Origin: an uncultured Clostridia bacterium
GTDB lineage: Bacteria > Bacillota > Clostridia > Oscillospirales > Acutalibacteraceae
Reading direction: 5' to 3'
DNA length: 64,000 bases
Assembly: GCA_946493765.1 (NCBI GenBank)
Contig: CAMMAZ010000001.1
Coordinates: 62,001 to 126,000 of the forward strand
The position numbers were made by a program, and so were the translations under genes. Positions 27,483 through 38,409 of the stretch are shown one piece after another. The notes under the pieces are model-generated. The model searched no databases. It was given only the letters and a program-made list of their open reading frames with translations, and had not been told where the DNA came from. Numbering within the stretch: position 1 is the stretch's first letter; every line of letters starts with the position of its first letter.

Positions 27483-28896
27483 TAATGGCGTTCATCACCG
27501 CCGCCATCTTTTTCCGATCTTCCTTTTGCAGAATATAGGACATGTTCGACGGCTTTTCCGGATCCCATTCAAAAGAACAATCATCATGCAGATTCATACT
27601 GCCGCTTTGCACTTCAAAGAAACGGCTACAGCCGAAAACAGCGTACAAAACGGTGCTGGGATCGGCCGTGTGATGATCCCAATTTTCCCCGTATCGTCCT
27701 CTGTGCAGCTCATAAGCGCGGCGCAGAGGATTTTCTTTTGGCAGATCATGAAAATCGTCACCAACATAAATATTATGTCCGATTTCCCGACCCACAAAGG
27801 TAATTTTGCCGGGAAAATTTTGAATTGCATACAGCGCTGGCTGTGGATCTCTTGTGAAATTCACATTGTCGGCAGCGCTGTCGTCCGGGAAATTGCCGCC
27901 CATGCAGACCCATTCGGCAACCTTTTGTTTGACCAGTGTCTGCCCGTCGAGCTCGGAATATGCATCCGGCTGGCTTTTTAAAAGTGTTTCCAAATTTGTC
28001 ATATAACCGATCGTCACCAAAACGACCGAATGATCCTGCGCATCTGCCAATGCCTTTCGCATGACTTCAACCGCATCCGGAGCGTCGTCGTTTGACTGCA
28101 AAGTGTGCGGGAATTCTGCGCTGACCTTATCCAAAAAGCAGGAGTCCGGCCGGTAAGCCCCCCGTCCGTTTTTAGGCGCACCCACCGGAATATCCGCCCG
28201 GTTATAATAGGTGTTGACAGCCTGCACCACCGGCGCCGACATCGGGTATTTAGACGACACCGTCATGCCCAGTATTTTCGCATAGCCGTGTTTTTCCAGA
28301 TTTAACAGCATCGCCAGCGCTGCAACGTCGTCACAGTCGGTCAGCATATCGGTGTCCAGCAAAATTGGCACCGGACGCTGTTTTTCACGGCAATAAAAGG
28401 CATCTCGTTTGGCCTCCAGCTCCCGATCAAACACCGACCAGGCGGCACCGATATGATTTTCGCTTTCCAGTTCGTCGATCAGCCCTAAAGAAATGGCATG
28501 CCGGCCGCCGGAAAACGGTGTGTTGAGAAAAATATCTACTAATTTTACCGCCAAAGTATCCGAAACAAATTTGCCGCCCAGACACAGGACATTGGCGTTA
28601 TTATGTTCCCTTGTCAGCCTCGCCGTTTCCTCAGATGAAACGACTGCGGCACGCACGCCCTTGTATTTATTGGCTGCCATGCTCATACCAAGACCTGTGT
28701 TGCAAATCAAAATACCGAAATCCGCTTCTTGATTCGCAACTGCGTTCGCGACCTGCCCCGCATAGTAAGGGTAACGCACAATTTCCGTGCTGTCGCTGCC
28801 TACATTGATGACGTGATGCCCTGTATCCTCCAAATGCCGCATGATCACTTTTTTTAAATGATAACCGCCGTGGTCGTTTCCGATAAATATGTTCAA
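27439..28896 (-). CDS. Fusion: RpiB/LacA-LacB-type sugar-phosphate isomerase plus nucleoside hydrolase
   Basis: N-term IGNDHGGYHLKKVI...FGILICNTGLGMSMAANKYKGVRAA; C-term PILLDTDMLTDCDDVAALAML. Confidence 0.85.
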   Translation of the reverse strand: MNIFIGNDHGGYHLKKVIMRHLEDTGHHVINVGSDSTEIVRYPYYAGQVANAVANQEADFGILICNTGLGMSMAANKYKGVRAAVVSSEETARLTREHNNANVLCLGGKFVSDTLAVKLVDIFLNTPFSGGRHAISLGLIDELESENHIGAAWSVFDRELEAKRDAFYCREKQRPVPILLDTDMLTDCDDVAALAMLLNLEKHGYAKILGMTVSSKYPMSAPVVQAVNTYYNRADIPVGAPKNGRGAYRPDSCFLDKVSAEFPHTLQSNDDAPDAVEVMRKALADAQDHSVVLVTIGYMTNLETLLKSQPDAYSELDGQTLVKQKVAEWVCMGGNFPDDSAADNVNFTRDPQPALYAIQNFPGKITFVGREIGHNIYVGDDFHDLPKENPLRRAYELHRGRYGENWDHHTADPSTVLYAVFGCSRFFEVQSGSMNLHDDCSFEWDPEKPSNMSYILQKEDRKKMAAVMNAIIMDDTTAIPDADAF

Positions 28897-28917
28897 TTTG
28901 AAACCCCTCTTTTTTAA

Positions 28918-29847
28918 TTAAAGATATTGCTGCACAAACCGTTCTACTTCCGCTTCATTTTTGCCGTCCGGCATTTTGGAAGTTTTATAAAGCGACCAGT
29001 GTTCGGTGTGTTCCGCCGTTTCTCCGGGTTTGAGCGTTTGAATTGGACTTAATGTTTCCATTTCCAGAATGTCCTTGGAGGTGTAGGTTTCAAAGGAAAC
29101 GCCAAAGTCATCATATACCGCGTTTTGATCATGGGTATATTGGTTGACAAACACGGTATCCTCCAGCACATAAAGCGCGGTACCTGCATGGTTGTCAAGT
29201 CCCAGCTTAAAATTAGCCTGTGCTGACGGATCCTGTTTTAACGTGATATATTTTTCACCCCAATGAACCCTGTGATCCGCCAGATTGGTATAAGGCCATG
29301 CGACAATTCTGCGGTTCGGCAAAAGATAGGTATCCAGCGTGTTGTTCGGAATGATCTCCAATCCGCCCTGGTTTAAAACAGACAGCGCCCAGACCGATAA
29401 TGTTTTCTCCGCGTCGGATATGTTCTTGATAAAATGGCGAACTTCGATTCGCCCGTACTCTTCCATGGTGACCTGCATTTGCATCTGCACGCCATTTTGC
29501 GTTTGCGGTTCCTGTGTGAAAATCGCACCGTTTTCCAAAAGTGTGTATTCCACAGGATTGTTGTCCGGATAATAAGTGTTCGGCATTTTTTCCGGAGAGG
29601 CCCATAAGCGATGCCCACCGAAATTGACCCATTTGGCGCCCTTATAATAATGTGTTTCCATGCTGGGATGCGTTGTGATGACCTCGAAAGTATCGTCACT
29701 GAACATCATGTTCACACCGCCAACAAACCCGCAGCGGATGATTCGCGGTCCCATATCGACGGTGACAAACACCTCTGCTTCCCCGTTGGAGATCGCAACA
29801 CATTTGCCAAATTTTTGATAATCTGTTGTTTTTACTGTGACTGCCAT
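28918..29847 (-). CDS. DUF4380-like protein (mutarotase-like fold)
   Basis: MGPRIIRCGFVGGVNMMF; GAKWVNFGGHRLWASPE. Confidence 0.7.
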   Translation of the reverse strand: MAVTVKTTDYQKFGKCVAISNGEAEVFVTVDMGPRIIRCGFVGGVNMMFSDDTFEVITTHPSMETHYYKGAKWVNFGGHRLWASPEKMPNTYYPDNNPVEYTLLENGAIFTQEPQTQNGVQMQMQVTMEEYGRIEVRHFIKNISDAEKTLSVWALSVLNQGGLEIIPNNTLDTYLLPNRRIVAWPYTNLADHRVHWGEKYITLKQDPSAQANFKLGLDNHAGTALYVLEDTVFVNQYTHDQNAVYDDFGVSFETYTSKDILEMETLSPIQTLKPGETAEHTEHWSLYKTSKMPDGKNEAEVERFVQQYL

Positions 29848-29877
29848 TCTCTTTTTTCCTTTCTTTATGTAGCAATT

Positions 29878-31101
29878 TTAATTTTCACCCTTTTGAGGGA
29901 CCAAAGCATTGTAAATTGGATTGAAAGTTTTGGTTTGTGTGTCATAGAAGCCAAATCCGGAACAGAATTCCCAATAGCTCCATGCGAAATCATATTTTTC
30001 CGCCGTTTCCCGTACACATGTTGTCCAGCGCACTCTGGATTCCATATCGGCAACAAGACCATAGGCGCCGAATTCGCCAAGCAGCACCGGGATACCGGTC
30101 TCTTCGCTCCAAGCCTTGATGTTTTGAAATGTCCAGTCGATCTGGTCGCGTTCTTCTTTTGTATTATTCCAGGTAATGCCGGATAAATCGCTGGTGCCGG
30201 ACGTCCAGGACGCGCCCTGATGCGTAAAGTTAAAAGGTTCATAATAATGAAATGTCACAATCAGATGTTTGTCATTTTCCGGTAATTCAATCAACGGCAA
30301 ATTACCTGCATTGCTGTAATTGGTTCCGGTTACGATCAGGTCTCGTGTCGGATTGGTTTTACGAATCAGCGCGATGCATTCTTTCTGCAATGCATTCCAT
30401 TGATCAACGTCCAGATTGCGGGAGGGCTCGTTTAAAAGCTCAAACACAACGCTATCCGGCATGTGCTGATACCTGCTTGCAAGCTGTTCCCACATCTTTA
30501 AAAACAGCTCCTTATTCGTCTGTGGGTCTTCCATTAACGCATCAAAATGGTGAATATTAAAAATAACACCCAAATGATTGTCAATACAAGCATTTAACAC
30601 ATGGTCCATGCGCTGCAAAAAAGTTTCGTCAATATTACCGGACGAATCAATATATGCGGAAAATCGAACCGGAACACGCACAAAATCAAAACCGGCTTCG
30701 GCAATAACCTTCAGATATTCATCCTCTAGCCGGTAGCCGCCGGCTCCCTCAGATTCTGCTTCCAACATATTTCCCATATTGACGCCACGCCGCCATCCTT
30801 TTGGAAAGGATGCGTCAATTTCTTCGGTATATGCTGAAATATCGTGCTTTGCGATTTTTAATCGCAACCATAAAACATCAGCCGCATTGATTTTACCGTC
30901 ATTATTAAGATCAGCCGATTTCGCGACATGTCGGTCAAATCCCGCCACAAACTGTCGCAACAGCAAAGAATCCCGGGAATTGATTTTTCCGTCATAATTG
31001 ACATCTCCGGGAGCAATGGCGCTGGTCGGTACAAAAAGAGTTCCGAACAAAAGAACAAAGGATAATACAATGGATAGTATTTTAAATCGCGTTTTACACA
31101 T
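29878..31101 (-). CDS. Secreted GH5-type glycoside hydrolase with an N-terminal type I dockerin
   Basis: Signal peptide; GDVNYDGKINSRDSLLLRQFVAG...ADLNNDGKINAADVLWLRLKIA; catalytic VFELLNEPSRN and VLLGEFGAYG. Confidence 0.9.
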   Translation of the reverse strand: MCKTRFKILSIVLSFVLLFGTLFVPTSAIAPGDVNYDGKINSRDSLLLRQFVAGFDRHVAKSADLNNDGKINAADVLWLRLKIAKHDISAYTEEIDASFPKGWRRGVNMGNMLEAESEGAGGYRLEDEYLKVIAEAGFDFVRVPVRFSAYIDSSGNIDETFLQRMDHVLNACIDNHLGVIFNIHHFDALMEDPQTNKELFLKMWEQLASRYQHMPDSVVFELLNEPSRNLDVDQWNALQKECIALIRKTNPTRDLIVTGTNYSNAGNLPLIELPENDKHLIVTFHYYEPFNFTHQGASWTSGTSDLSGITWNNTKEERDQIDWTFQNIKAWSEETGIPVLLGEFGAYGLVADMESRVRWTTCVRETAEKYDFAWSYWEFCSGFGFYDTQTKTFNPIYNALVPQKGEN

Positions 31102-31213
31102 GGGAGCCCCTCCTCCTGCTTTTATAGTATTATAGCATTTTTAGAAAATTGTTGCAATCCTTTTTCCTTCGCCGCACTGCACAAAATTCCAGCGTTTTCT
31201 GCTGCGAAAGCAA

Positions 31214-31250
31214 CAAAAAACGCAGACTTTAAAAAGTCCGCGTTTTTTTG
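31214..31250. terminator. Terminator downstream of ftsH
   Basis: AAAACGCAGACTTTAAAAAGTCCGCGTTTTTTT. Confidence 0.85.
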
Positions 31251-31251
31251 T

Positions 31252-33156
31252 TTATTCATTTTCTTGTGTTTGCGTGCCGGAACCCAGTTCTTTTTCATTA
31301 TCCAGTGATTCCATGATAGTTTTGAATTCCTCGCCCTCGATTTTTTCTTTCTCAAACAATGTGCTTGCCACAACAGACAGTTTTCTCATGTTTGCTTTTA
31401 AAATTTCGATGGCTTTATTATATTGCGTTACCAAAATATTTTCAATTTCTTCATCAATTAAAGAAGAAGTCTTTTCTGAATAATTTGGTGTTGAACTGAA
31501 ATCGCGACCCAAGAACACTTCGTCGTGGTTGTTTCCCAATGAAATCGGTCCGATTTTACTGGAAAATCCATATTTCGTGACCATATCACGCGCGATTTCC
31601 GTTGCTCTTTGAATATCATTGGAAGCACCGGTACAAACATCGTCCTGCGTCAACGCTTCCGCCGCACGGCCACCTAGCAGTGAACAAATCTGTTCAAACA
31701 GTTGATTTCTGGAAACATGCTTGTTATCGTCGGTTGGGATATACATGGTATATCCCGCCGCCAAACCACGCGGAATGATGGATATCTGATGCACCGGATC
31801 CTGTGTGGGCAGATAATAGGAAACGACTGCATGCCCCGCTTCATGATAGGAAGTGATCCACTTATCACGATCTGTGATAACATGAGAACGTTTTTCCGTT
31901 CCCATCACAACCTTGATCGTCGCTTCTTCGATATTGGACTCAGTGATCGCTTTCTGTTTATGGCGCGCCGCCAGTAATGCTGCTTCATTTAACAGGTTCT
32001 CAAGATCCGCACCGGTAAAGCCGGCAGTGGATTTGGCAATCGTTTTTAAATTCACATCCGGACCGAGCGGCTTGCCTCTGGCATGAACCTTCAAAATCTC
32101 TTCACGGCCTTTTACATCCGGATAATTCACCGTGACCTGCCGGTCAAAACGACCCGGACGAAGCAGCGCTTTATCCAAAATATCCGGCCGGTTGGTCGCC
32201 GCAATAATGATAACGCCTTCATTGGCGCCAAAACCATCCATTTCAACAAGCAGCTGGTTAAGCGTCTGTTCCCGCTCGTCGTGACCGCCGCCAAGTCCTG
32301 CACCACGCTGTCTGCCAACCGCATCGATCTCATCGATAAAAACGATCGCGGGCGCATTTTTCTTTGCCTGTTCAAACAAGTCACGCACACGAGATGCACC
32401 GACGCCGACAAACATTTCCACAAAGTCGGAACCGGAAATTGAGAAAAACGGAACACCCGCTTCACCGGCGACCGCCTTTGCCAGCAATGTTTTACCGGTT
32501 CCGGGAGGGCCGACAAGCAAAACACCGCGCGGAATTCTTGCGCCCAGTTCGTTAAACTGTTTGGGATCCTTTAAAAATTCAACAATTTCTTTGAGTTCTT
32601 CTTTTTCCTCATCTGCACCGGCAACATCTGAGAACATGGTTTTCTTTTTCTCATCGGCGGAATTTTTAAATTTCGCCTTTCCAAAACTCATTGTTTTGTC
32701 GCCACCGCCCAATGAGCCCATACGTCTGGTGATCAAAACGAAGAAGATAATCATAATCGCGATCATCAGGAATGTGGGTAACAGGCTAATCAGCCACGAT
32801 CCCTTGCCGCCTGGGGTGTAATCATACTCCATGGCGAGTTCGCTCTCTGTATATGCTCCCGACTCGATCAGGTCTTCACGAATCTGCCGCAAATCATAAA
32901 TAAACAGTTGCGCATCCGGAACCTCATATTTCAAAATTTTATTCGGATCAGACCGCAATGTGTACTCCAATGCACCACTGGTCAGATTCAGATCATAGGA
33001 AGCCACTTTATTTTCGCGGAATTCGTTAAGTATTTCCGAATACTTCTGTGTGTCGGGAGACAGATTGGTTCCCCAATAGGTCGCAATCATTAAAACGATT
33101 AACAGCGGGATCGCAACATATAACAGCACATTTTTAAAGTTTTTTATAACAATCAC
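31252..33156 (-). CDS. ftsH: ATP-dependent zinc metalloprotease FtsH
   Basis: [33 protein letters not shown]. Confidence 0.97.
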   Translation of the reverse strand: MIVIKNFKNVLLYVAIPLLIVLMIATYWGTNLSPDTQKYSEILNEFRENKVASYDLNLTSGALEYTLRSDPNKILKYEVPDAQLFIYDLRQIREDLIESGAYTESELAMEYDYTPGGKGSWLISLLPTFLMIAIMIIFFVLITRRMGSLGGGDKTMSFGKAKFKNSADEKKKTMFSDVAGADEEKEELKEIVEFLKDPKQFNELGARIPRGVLLVGPPGTGKTLLAKAVAGEAGVPFFSISGSDFVEMFVGVGASRVRDLFEQAKKNAPAIVFIDEIDAVGRQRGAGLGGGHDEREQTLNQLLVEMDGFGANEGVIIIAATNRPDILDKALLRPGRFDRQVTVNYPDVKGREEILKVHARGKPLGPDVNLKTIAKSTAGFTGADLENLLNEAALLAARHKQKAITESNIEEATIKVVMGTEKRSHVITDRDKWITSYHEAGHAVVSYYLPTQDPVHQISIIPRGLAAGYTMYIPTDDNKHVSRNQLFEQICSLLGGRAAEALTQDDVCTGASNDIQRATEIARDMVTKYGFSSKIGPISLGNNHDEVFLGRDFSSTPNYSEKTSSLIDEEIENILVTQYNKAIEILKANMRKLSVVASTLFEKEKIEGEEFKTIMESLDNEKELGSGTQTQENE

Positions 33157-34475
33157 TCCTGCTCATTCGTTATCTCGATTAACAAAATCTTTTTGGTCGT
33201 TTCACTGACCGCCGCCGTTTCGCTGACGCCGAATCTTTCACACCAAAAAACCTGTGTTTCGTCTGCAATCACAGCAAGACGGAAACGATCGTCACACGGA
33301 ATTTTCTGTTCATTGAACAATTTTTTTAAAGATTTTGTGCATTTTCGGTTCCACAAACGAATGGAATCTCCATCCCTTTTTGACCTTAAAACAGAACATG
33401 CGCTTATTTTATCATAGTCAATTTGATTTTTGAATAACAAATTGTGAACATTTTCAAATTCATCTTTTTTTTCAATGATTTTGATCCGATATGTCTGATA
33501 AGGGGTGGCGCATATTCCCTCCTTTAGCGGCAGACAAAACGGCTCTGCTTTCAGAGGACGCCCGACCCGCACGGTTTGTTTTTCAATCCAAAAGAAATTG
33601 TCATTTGGCAGTTGGCACTTACCTTTACCGGCGATCAGCACCTGCAGCGCCTGCTGCAAATGCTTGCTTTCCAAAGGAACGCCAATACCTTTGCACAATG
33701 ATTTGATATACCGTTTTAACACCGGCACAGGCTGCATTTGCAGTTGTTGTAGCGATGCACCCGAACGCAAAAGCGCATCTGCCGTCTTTTGGATAAATGC
33801 TTCGTCCTCCGCTGCATTACGGGAAAGGGCGGTAACGGACTGCAAAAAAGCCGGGTTGATCTGCTTGAGCACCGGCATCACATGATGCCGGATTTTGTTG
33901 CGCGTATATATATCGGAAATATTGCTGGAATCCAAAACAAAAGAAAGATGATTGTCCTTTAGGTATTGCATGATTTCGTCGCGGGAAACATAAAGCAGCG
34001 GACGAATAATATGATCTCTTTGCAGCGGGATACCCTGCATTCCATTCGTTCCGCTGCCTCTGATCAGATTCAAAAGCACCGTTTCCGCCAAATCATCCTG
34101 ATTATGTGCCGTTGCGATTTTACCGGCATCATCCAGAGAAGCAAAACATGCATACCTTGCATTGCGCGCGGCAAGTTCGATTCCCTGTTTAGTATCTGCC
34201 GCAATTTTATGAATATCAATCATAAATATTTTTAAGGGAATCGCCAAGTTATCACAAAAATCCTTGACAAATGCCATATCCCGGTCAGATTCCGCGCCGC
34301 GCAGACAATGATTGACATGCACGGCTTTTACTGTAATCTGCAGCGTTTGCGATAAAACAAAAAGCGCATGCGTGAGCGCAACCGAATCAGCGCCGCCGGA
34401 CAATGCGACGGTAACGGTGTCCCCGCTATGCAGCAATTTGTGTTCCCAAATGGTATCTAAAATCTTGTCTATCAT
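33153..34475 (-). CDS. tilS: tRNA(Ile)-lysidine synthase
   Basis: [18 protein letters not shown]-loop; [21 protein letters not shown]. Confidence 0.95.
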   Translation of the reverse strand: MIDKILDTIWEHKLLHSGDTVTVALSGGADSVALTHALFVLSQTLQITVKAVHVNHCLRGAESDRDMAFVKDFCDNLAIPLKIFMIDIHKIAADTKQGIELAARNARYACFASLDDAGKIATAHNQDDLAETVLLNLIRGSGTNGMQGIPLQRDHIIRPLLYVSRDEIMQYLKDNHLSFVLDSSNISDIYTRNKIRHHVMPVLKQINPAFLQSVTALSRNAAEDEAFIQKTADALLRSGASLQQLQMQPVPVLKRYIKSLCKGIGVPLESKHLQQALQVLIAGKGKCQLPNDNFFWIEKQTVRVGRPLKAEPFCLPLKEGICATPYQTYRIKIIEKKDEFENVHNLLFKNQIDYDKISACSVLRSKRDGDSIRLWNRKCTKSLKKLFNEQKIPCDDRFRLAVIADETQVFWCERFGVSETAAVSETTKKILLIEITNEQE

Positions 34476-34481
34476 TTATCT

Positions 34482-35864
34482 TTACCCGATAGAATCATCA
34501 TGAAAATAATCCGGTGTGGTAAAACGCGTAAACTGCGGATCCCATCGAAGTTTGGCGGTTCCAACTTCACCATGCCGGTTTTTTGCTACAATACATTCCG
34601 CCTCATTGATGTCAATTTCTTCCGGATTGTCGCTTTCCGATGCATAATAACCCTCGCGGTAAATAAACAAAACAATATCTGCATCCTGTTCAATGGAGCC
34701 GGAATCACGCAACTCAGTCAGTTGCGGCCGGTGATGCCGTCCGTTTGCGTCCTTTGCACCACGCGATAGCTGTGCGCAGCAAACGACCGGAACCATCAAT
34801 TCCTTTGCCATGATTTTTAAACTTCTGGTGATTTCGCTGATCTCCTGCACACGGTTGCCCAGATTGGAAGTCGGTCGAACCAAACCCAGATAGTCGATCA
34901 CAACCAGATCCACATTTTTGATCCGGCGCACCCTGGCTTTGATTTCCGGCACTGTAATGTTGGAGGTCTCGTCGATGTAAATATTCGTTCCGCATAAAAG
35001 ATCGCTTGCCTGCGCAAAGCGAACCCAATCGTCCGGGTCGAGCTGTCCGGTCCGCAGCTTAGTCGAAACGATGGAGCCCTCGTTTGCAATCAACCGTTCA
35101 GCTAACTGTTCCCTTGTCATTTCCAGTGAAAAAAAGCATACTGTTTTTTTCTCATTGAGCGCCACATTTCTGGCAAAATTCAACGCCATACTGGTTTTAC
35201 CCATACCGGGACGCGCACCGAGAATAATCAGATCGGACTTATGCAGACCGGTCGTGATCTTATCCAAAGCGGAAATACCGGTCGGAATACCGGTAAATTC
35301 TTCTCGGTATTCCTCTTTGCTCAGCTTGTCCACGCGATCCATCGTTTCGCCGGTGATGATCTCGCTGATGTGTTTCAGCCCCGTTGTTTCCCTGCCCTGC
35401 CGGATCTCATAAATGCGCTGTTCGGCGGAATCCAAAAGCAAGGATGCGTCCACGTCGCCCATGGAGGCTTCGTTGATAATATCACGGGACGCTAAAATCA
35501 ACGCCCGAATATAATATTTTTCCTTAACGATTTTTGCATAGGATTCGATATTGGCGGATGTCGGCACCGTCTGGGCTAAAGTTAATAAATAGCTTTTTCC
35601 GCCAGCGTCGTCATATACACCTTGTTTTTTTAATTCTTCCAGCAGCGTCACAGAATCGATCGGCTTTGAAAAATTGCTCATATTCAGCATGATGGAGTAG
35701 ATCGCCTGGTGCTGCGGAAGATAAAAATGCTCCGGCTTTATAAGATCCGTTAAAACCGACATGCAGGGCGGATCGATCAGCACGGCGCCAAGCACGGATT
35801 GTTCCGCTTCCAGCGAAAACGGCAGAACCTGCCCATCGTCATTGATTAAATTCTCATTCGCCAT
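34482..35864 (-). CDS. dnaB: Replicative DNA helicase
   Basis: PFSLEAEQSVLGAVLID; LIILGARPGMGKTSMALN. Confidence 0.97.
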   Translation of the reverse strand: MANENLINDDGQVLPFSLEAEQSVLGAVLIDPPCMSVLTDLIKPEHFYLPQHQAIYSIMLNMSNFSKPIDSVTLLEELKKQGVYDDAGGKSYLLTLAQTVPTSANIESYAKIVKEKYYIRALILASRDIINEASMGDVDASLLLDSAEQRIYEIRQGRETTGLKHISEIITGETMDRVDKLSKEEYREEFTGIPTGISALDKITTGLHKSDLIILGARPGMGKTSMALNFARNVALNEKKTVCFFSLEMTREQLAERLIANEGSIVSTKLRTGQLDPDDWVRFAQASDLLCGTNIYIDETSNITVPEIKARVRRIKNVDLVVIDYLGLVRPTSNLGNRVQEISEITRSLKIMAKELMVPVVCCAQLSRGAKDANGRHHRPQLTELRDSGSIEQDADIVLFIYREGYYASESDNPEEIDINEAECIVAKNRHGEVGTAKLRWDPQFTRFTTPDYFHDDSIG

Positions 35865-35898
35865 ACCGGATCCATACCTTTCCCTTCAACATCCCGAT

Positions 35899-36342
35899 TT
35901 ATTGGGGAACGACCGCAACGGTCATTGTAGCGCTGATCCCCTGATACAATTTTATATTAATCTTATAGCTGCCGAGTTCCTTGATCTCCGGCGCCGTGAT
36001 TTTCCGTTTATCAATTTTTACAGCAAACTGCTGTTCCAGGGTTTCTGCAATCTCCTTTGTGGTTACCGCACCAAACAAACGACCTGCATCACCTGCTCTG
36101 GCGGACACTTTAACAATCTTTCCTTCCAGCTTTTGCGCCAGTGCTTTGGCGGCGGCTTCTTCTTCAGCTTTATGATGGGCGATCGCTGCGTTTTTATTGT
36201 TGAATTCATTCATTGCCTGATTGGTCGCTTCGATCGCAAGGCCTTTTGGCAGCAAAAAATTGCGGGCATATCCGTCGGATACATTTTTGAGTTCTCCGGC
36301 CTTTCCAACGCCTTTGACATCTGCTTTAAAAATAACTTTCAT
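35899..36342 (-). CDS. rplI: 50S ribosomal protein L9
   Basis: [36 protein letters not shown]. Confidence 0.97.
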   Translation of the reverse strand: MKVIFKADVKGVGKAGELKNVSDGYARNFLLPKGLAIEATNQAMNEFNNKNAAIAHHKAEEEAAAKALAQKLEGKIVKVSARAGDAGRLFGAVTTKEIAETLEQQFAVKIDKRKITAPEIKELGSYKINIKLYQGISATMTVAVVPQ

Positions 36343-36362
36343 CTTTTTTCCTCCTGATTCCG

Positions 36363-38345
36363 TCAGACCTGACGGCTTTGCAATGATTTGATTTTTGAAA
36401 TTGCTTCGATCAATTCTTTTTTCGCCTCGTCAAACTGATGACATTTCAACTGTGCTGCCGCCATCGTCTGATGTCCGCCACCGCCCAGCTGTTCCATGAT
36501 AATCTGCACATTGACCTTACCGTAGCTGCGGGCGGAAATGTTAATTCCATCGTTCGTGTGATACATCACAAACGACGCATTGACCCCTTCGATGGACAAT
36601 AATTCATCTGCCGCTTGTGAAGACGCAATCCGCGCATATTCTCCCGTGTTTTCACAGCTGGCAATCGCACAACCGTTGACCAAATGGGCGTTTGATACGA
36701 TTTCGGCACGGATTTTATAGGTCAGCATCGAATCATCAAACAGTTGTTTCACTTCCACCGGATTCGCACCTTGTCCCCGCAAATAAGCAGAAGCCTCAAA
36801 GGTTCTCTGTGCAGTACGCAGCACAAAATTTCTGGTATCCAGCATAATACCGGCTAACAATGCTTCCGCCTGCACTTTTCCAACCAGATCATTGCCCATA
36901 TACTGTAAAAGCTCCGTGACCATTTCACAGGCACTGGAGGCAAATGGCACATGATAAAACAAAAGCGCGTTATCAATATAATCTACTGTTTTGCGATGAT
37001 GGTCAATAACAACCACCGTCGGCGCTAATTCATAGATCCGTTTATTTTCCGTGAAAGAAGCGCGGTGCGTATCGGTTATGATCAAAAGCGTTTTGCGGTC
37101 GATCAACTGCTCTGCTTCTTCCGGTTCTACTAAATAGGCGTCCGTTTTATCCGATTTCGTTACATAATCAATCAATGAACGTGCCAGTGATTTTTCACGA
37201 TTCACGACAATTTTCACAGGCTTATTCATCTTGTTGACCGCGTGGTACAAGGCATAGGCCGATCCGAAACTATCCATATCCGAATAGCTGTGCCCCATAA
37301 TCAGTACATTATCGCTATTGGCGATTAATTTCGCTAAAGTTGCCGCAACAACCCTAGCTCTCACCTTACTGTTAGACTGTTCTGTTTGTGCCACACCGCC
37401 AAAAAATTCAAAATCGTCTTTATTTTTAATAACCGCCTGATCGCCGCCGCGACCGAGCGCCATATCGATGGCCTGCCGGGCAAATTCCACACATTCGCCA
37501 AGTGTGTCTCCACCGACGCCTACGCCGATCGACAACGTCACGCCGGTTCTGTCTCCGACATTCAGTTCCCTTACTTTTGAAAGCACTGGGAATTTATCGT
37601 TTAAAATACGATCATAATCATTTTTTTGCAAAATCATGACATATTCGTCATTGGAAATTTTCTGAAAATAGCCGCCAACATTGTCGTTTGAGGTTTCGAT
37701 CTGCCGTTCAATTGCACCGATAATCTCTGTTTTACGGCTTTCCGGAGCGTTTTTTAAAATAAAATCCAAACCATCCACTCGAATGAACATCACACAAGGA
37801 CGGGTTTCTTTATATTTTTTCGTCAATTCAAAATAAAAGGTGTTGTCGATGAAAAAATACATTTTCTGATCCACAGACTGTGAAAACTGATAAGCATAAA
37901 CATTAAACCGTTTGCCGCGGTATGTGATAGAGACCTGCCCTTTTTCATCGAGCGTGCGCAATGCATCCTTTGAAAACAGAAACGATTGATTTTCAGCATA
38001 AATTTCCCCGCTGCGCAGCACATTACGGCGAAAGCTCTCATTGTACCAAACAACTTCTCCATAGCTGTTCACGGTGACGACCGGCAACACAAAATTATTC
38101 AGCGAATCGGATCCTGCGTTTTCCACCGACTTTGCCGCTTGAGTAAGATAACGGTATATACTGTGCCGCAGTCTCCAAAAGCAGACAACGGCAACGCCAA
38201 CGCAAACCAAACAAAACAATAATTCAATGAAAAAAAGGTTCAGCGGCAGATAAAAATAAGACAATAATGCCGAAATAATACTGAACAGAATTAAAATGTC
38301 CAGAACCGGCACTGCCGTGAAAAACCATTTTCGTTTCAAAGTCAT
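36363..38345 (-). CDS. gdpP: DHH phosphoesterase, GdpP/YybT type
   Basis: TM, PAS/degenerate GGDEF, DHH region VVIDHHRK; next to rplI and dnaB. Confidence 0.92.
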   Translation of the reverse strand: MTLKRKWFFTAVPVLDILILFSIISALLSYFYLPLNLFFIELLFCLVCVGVAVVCFWRLRHSIYRYLTQAAKSVENAGSDSLNNFVLPVVTVNSYGEVVWYNESFRRNVLRSGEIYAENQSFLFSKDALRTLDEKGQVSITYRGKRFNVYAYQFSQSVDQKMYFFIDNTFYFELTKKYKETRPCVMFIRVDGLDFILKNAPESRKTEIIGAIERQIETSNDNVGGYFQKISNDEYVMILQKNDYDRILNDKFPVLSKVRELNVGDRTGVTLSIGVGVGGDTLGECVEFARQAIDMALGRGGDQAVIKNKDDFEFFGGVAQTEQSNSKVRARVVAATLAKLIANSDNVLIMGHSYSDMDSFGSAYALYHAVNKMNKPVKIVVNREKSLARSLIDYVTKSDKTDAYLVEPEEAEQLIDRKTLLIITDTHRASFTENKRIYELAPTVVVIDHHRKTVDYIDNALLFYHVPFASSACEMVTELLQYMGNDLVGKVQAEALLAGIMLDTRNFVLRTAQRTFEASAYLRGQGANPVEVKQLFDDSMLTYKIRAEIVSNAHLVNGCAIASCENTGEYARIASSQAADELLSIEGVNASFVMYHTNDGINISARSYGKVNVQIIMEQLGGGGHQTMAAAQLKCHQFDEAKKELIEAISKIKSLQSRQV

Positions 38346-38409
38346 TCTCCTTTTTTGTAAAATGAACGGACAAATTCATTGATTTCACAAATAAATAATA
38401 AAACAGATT

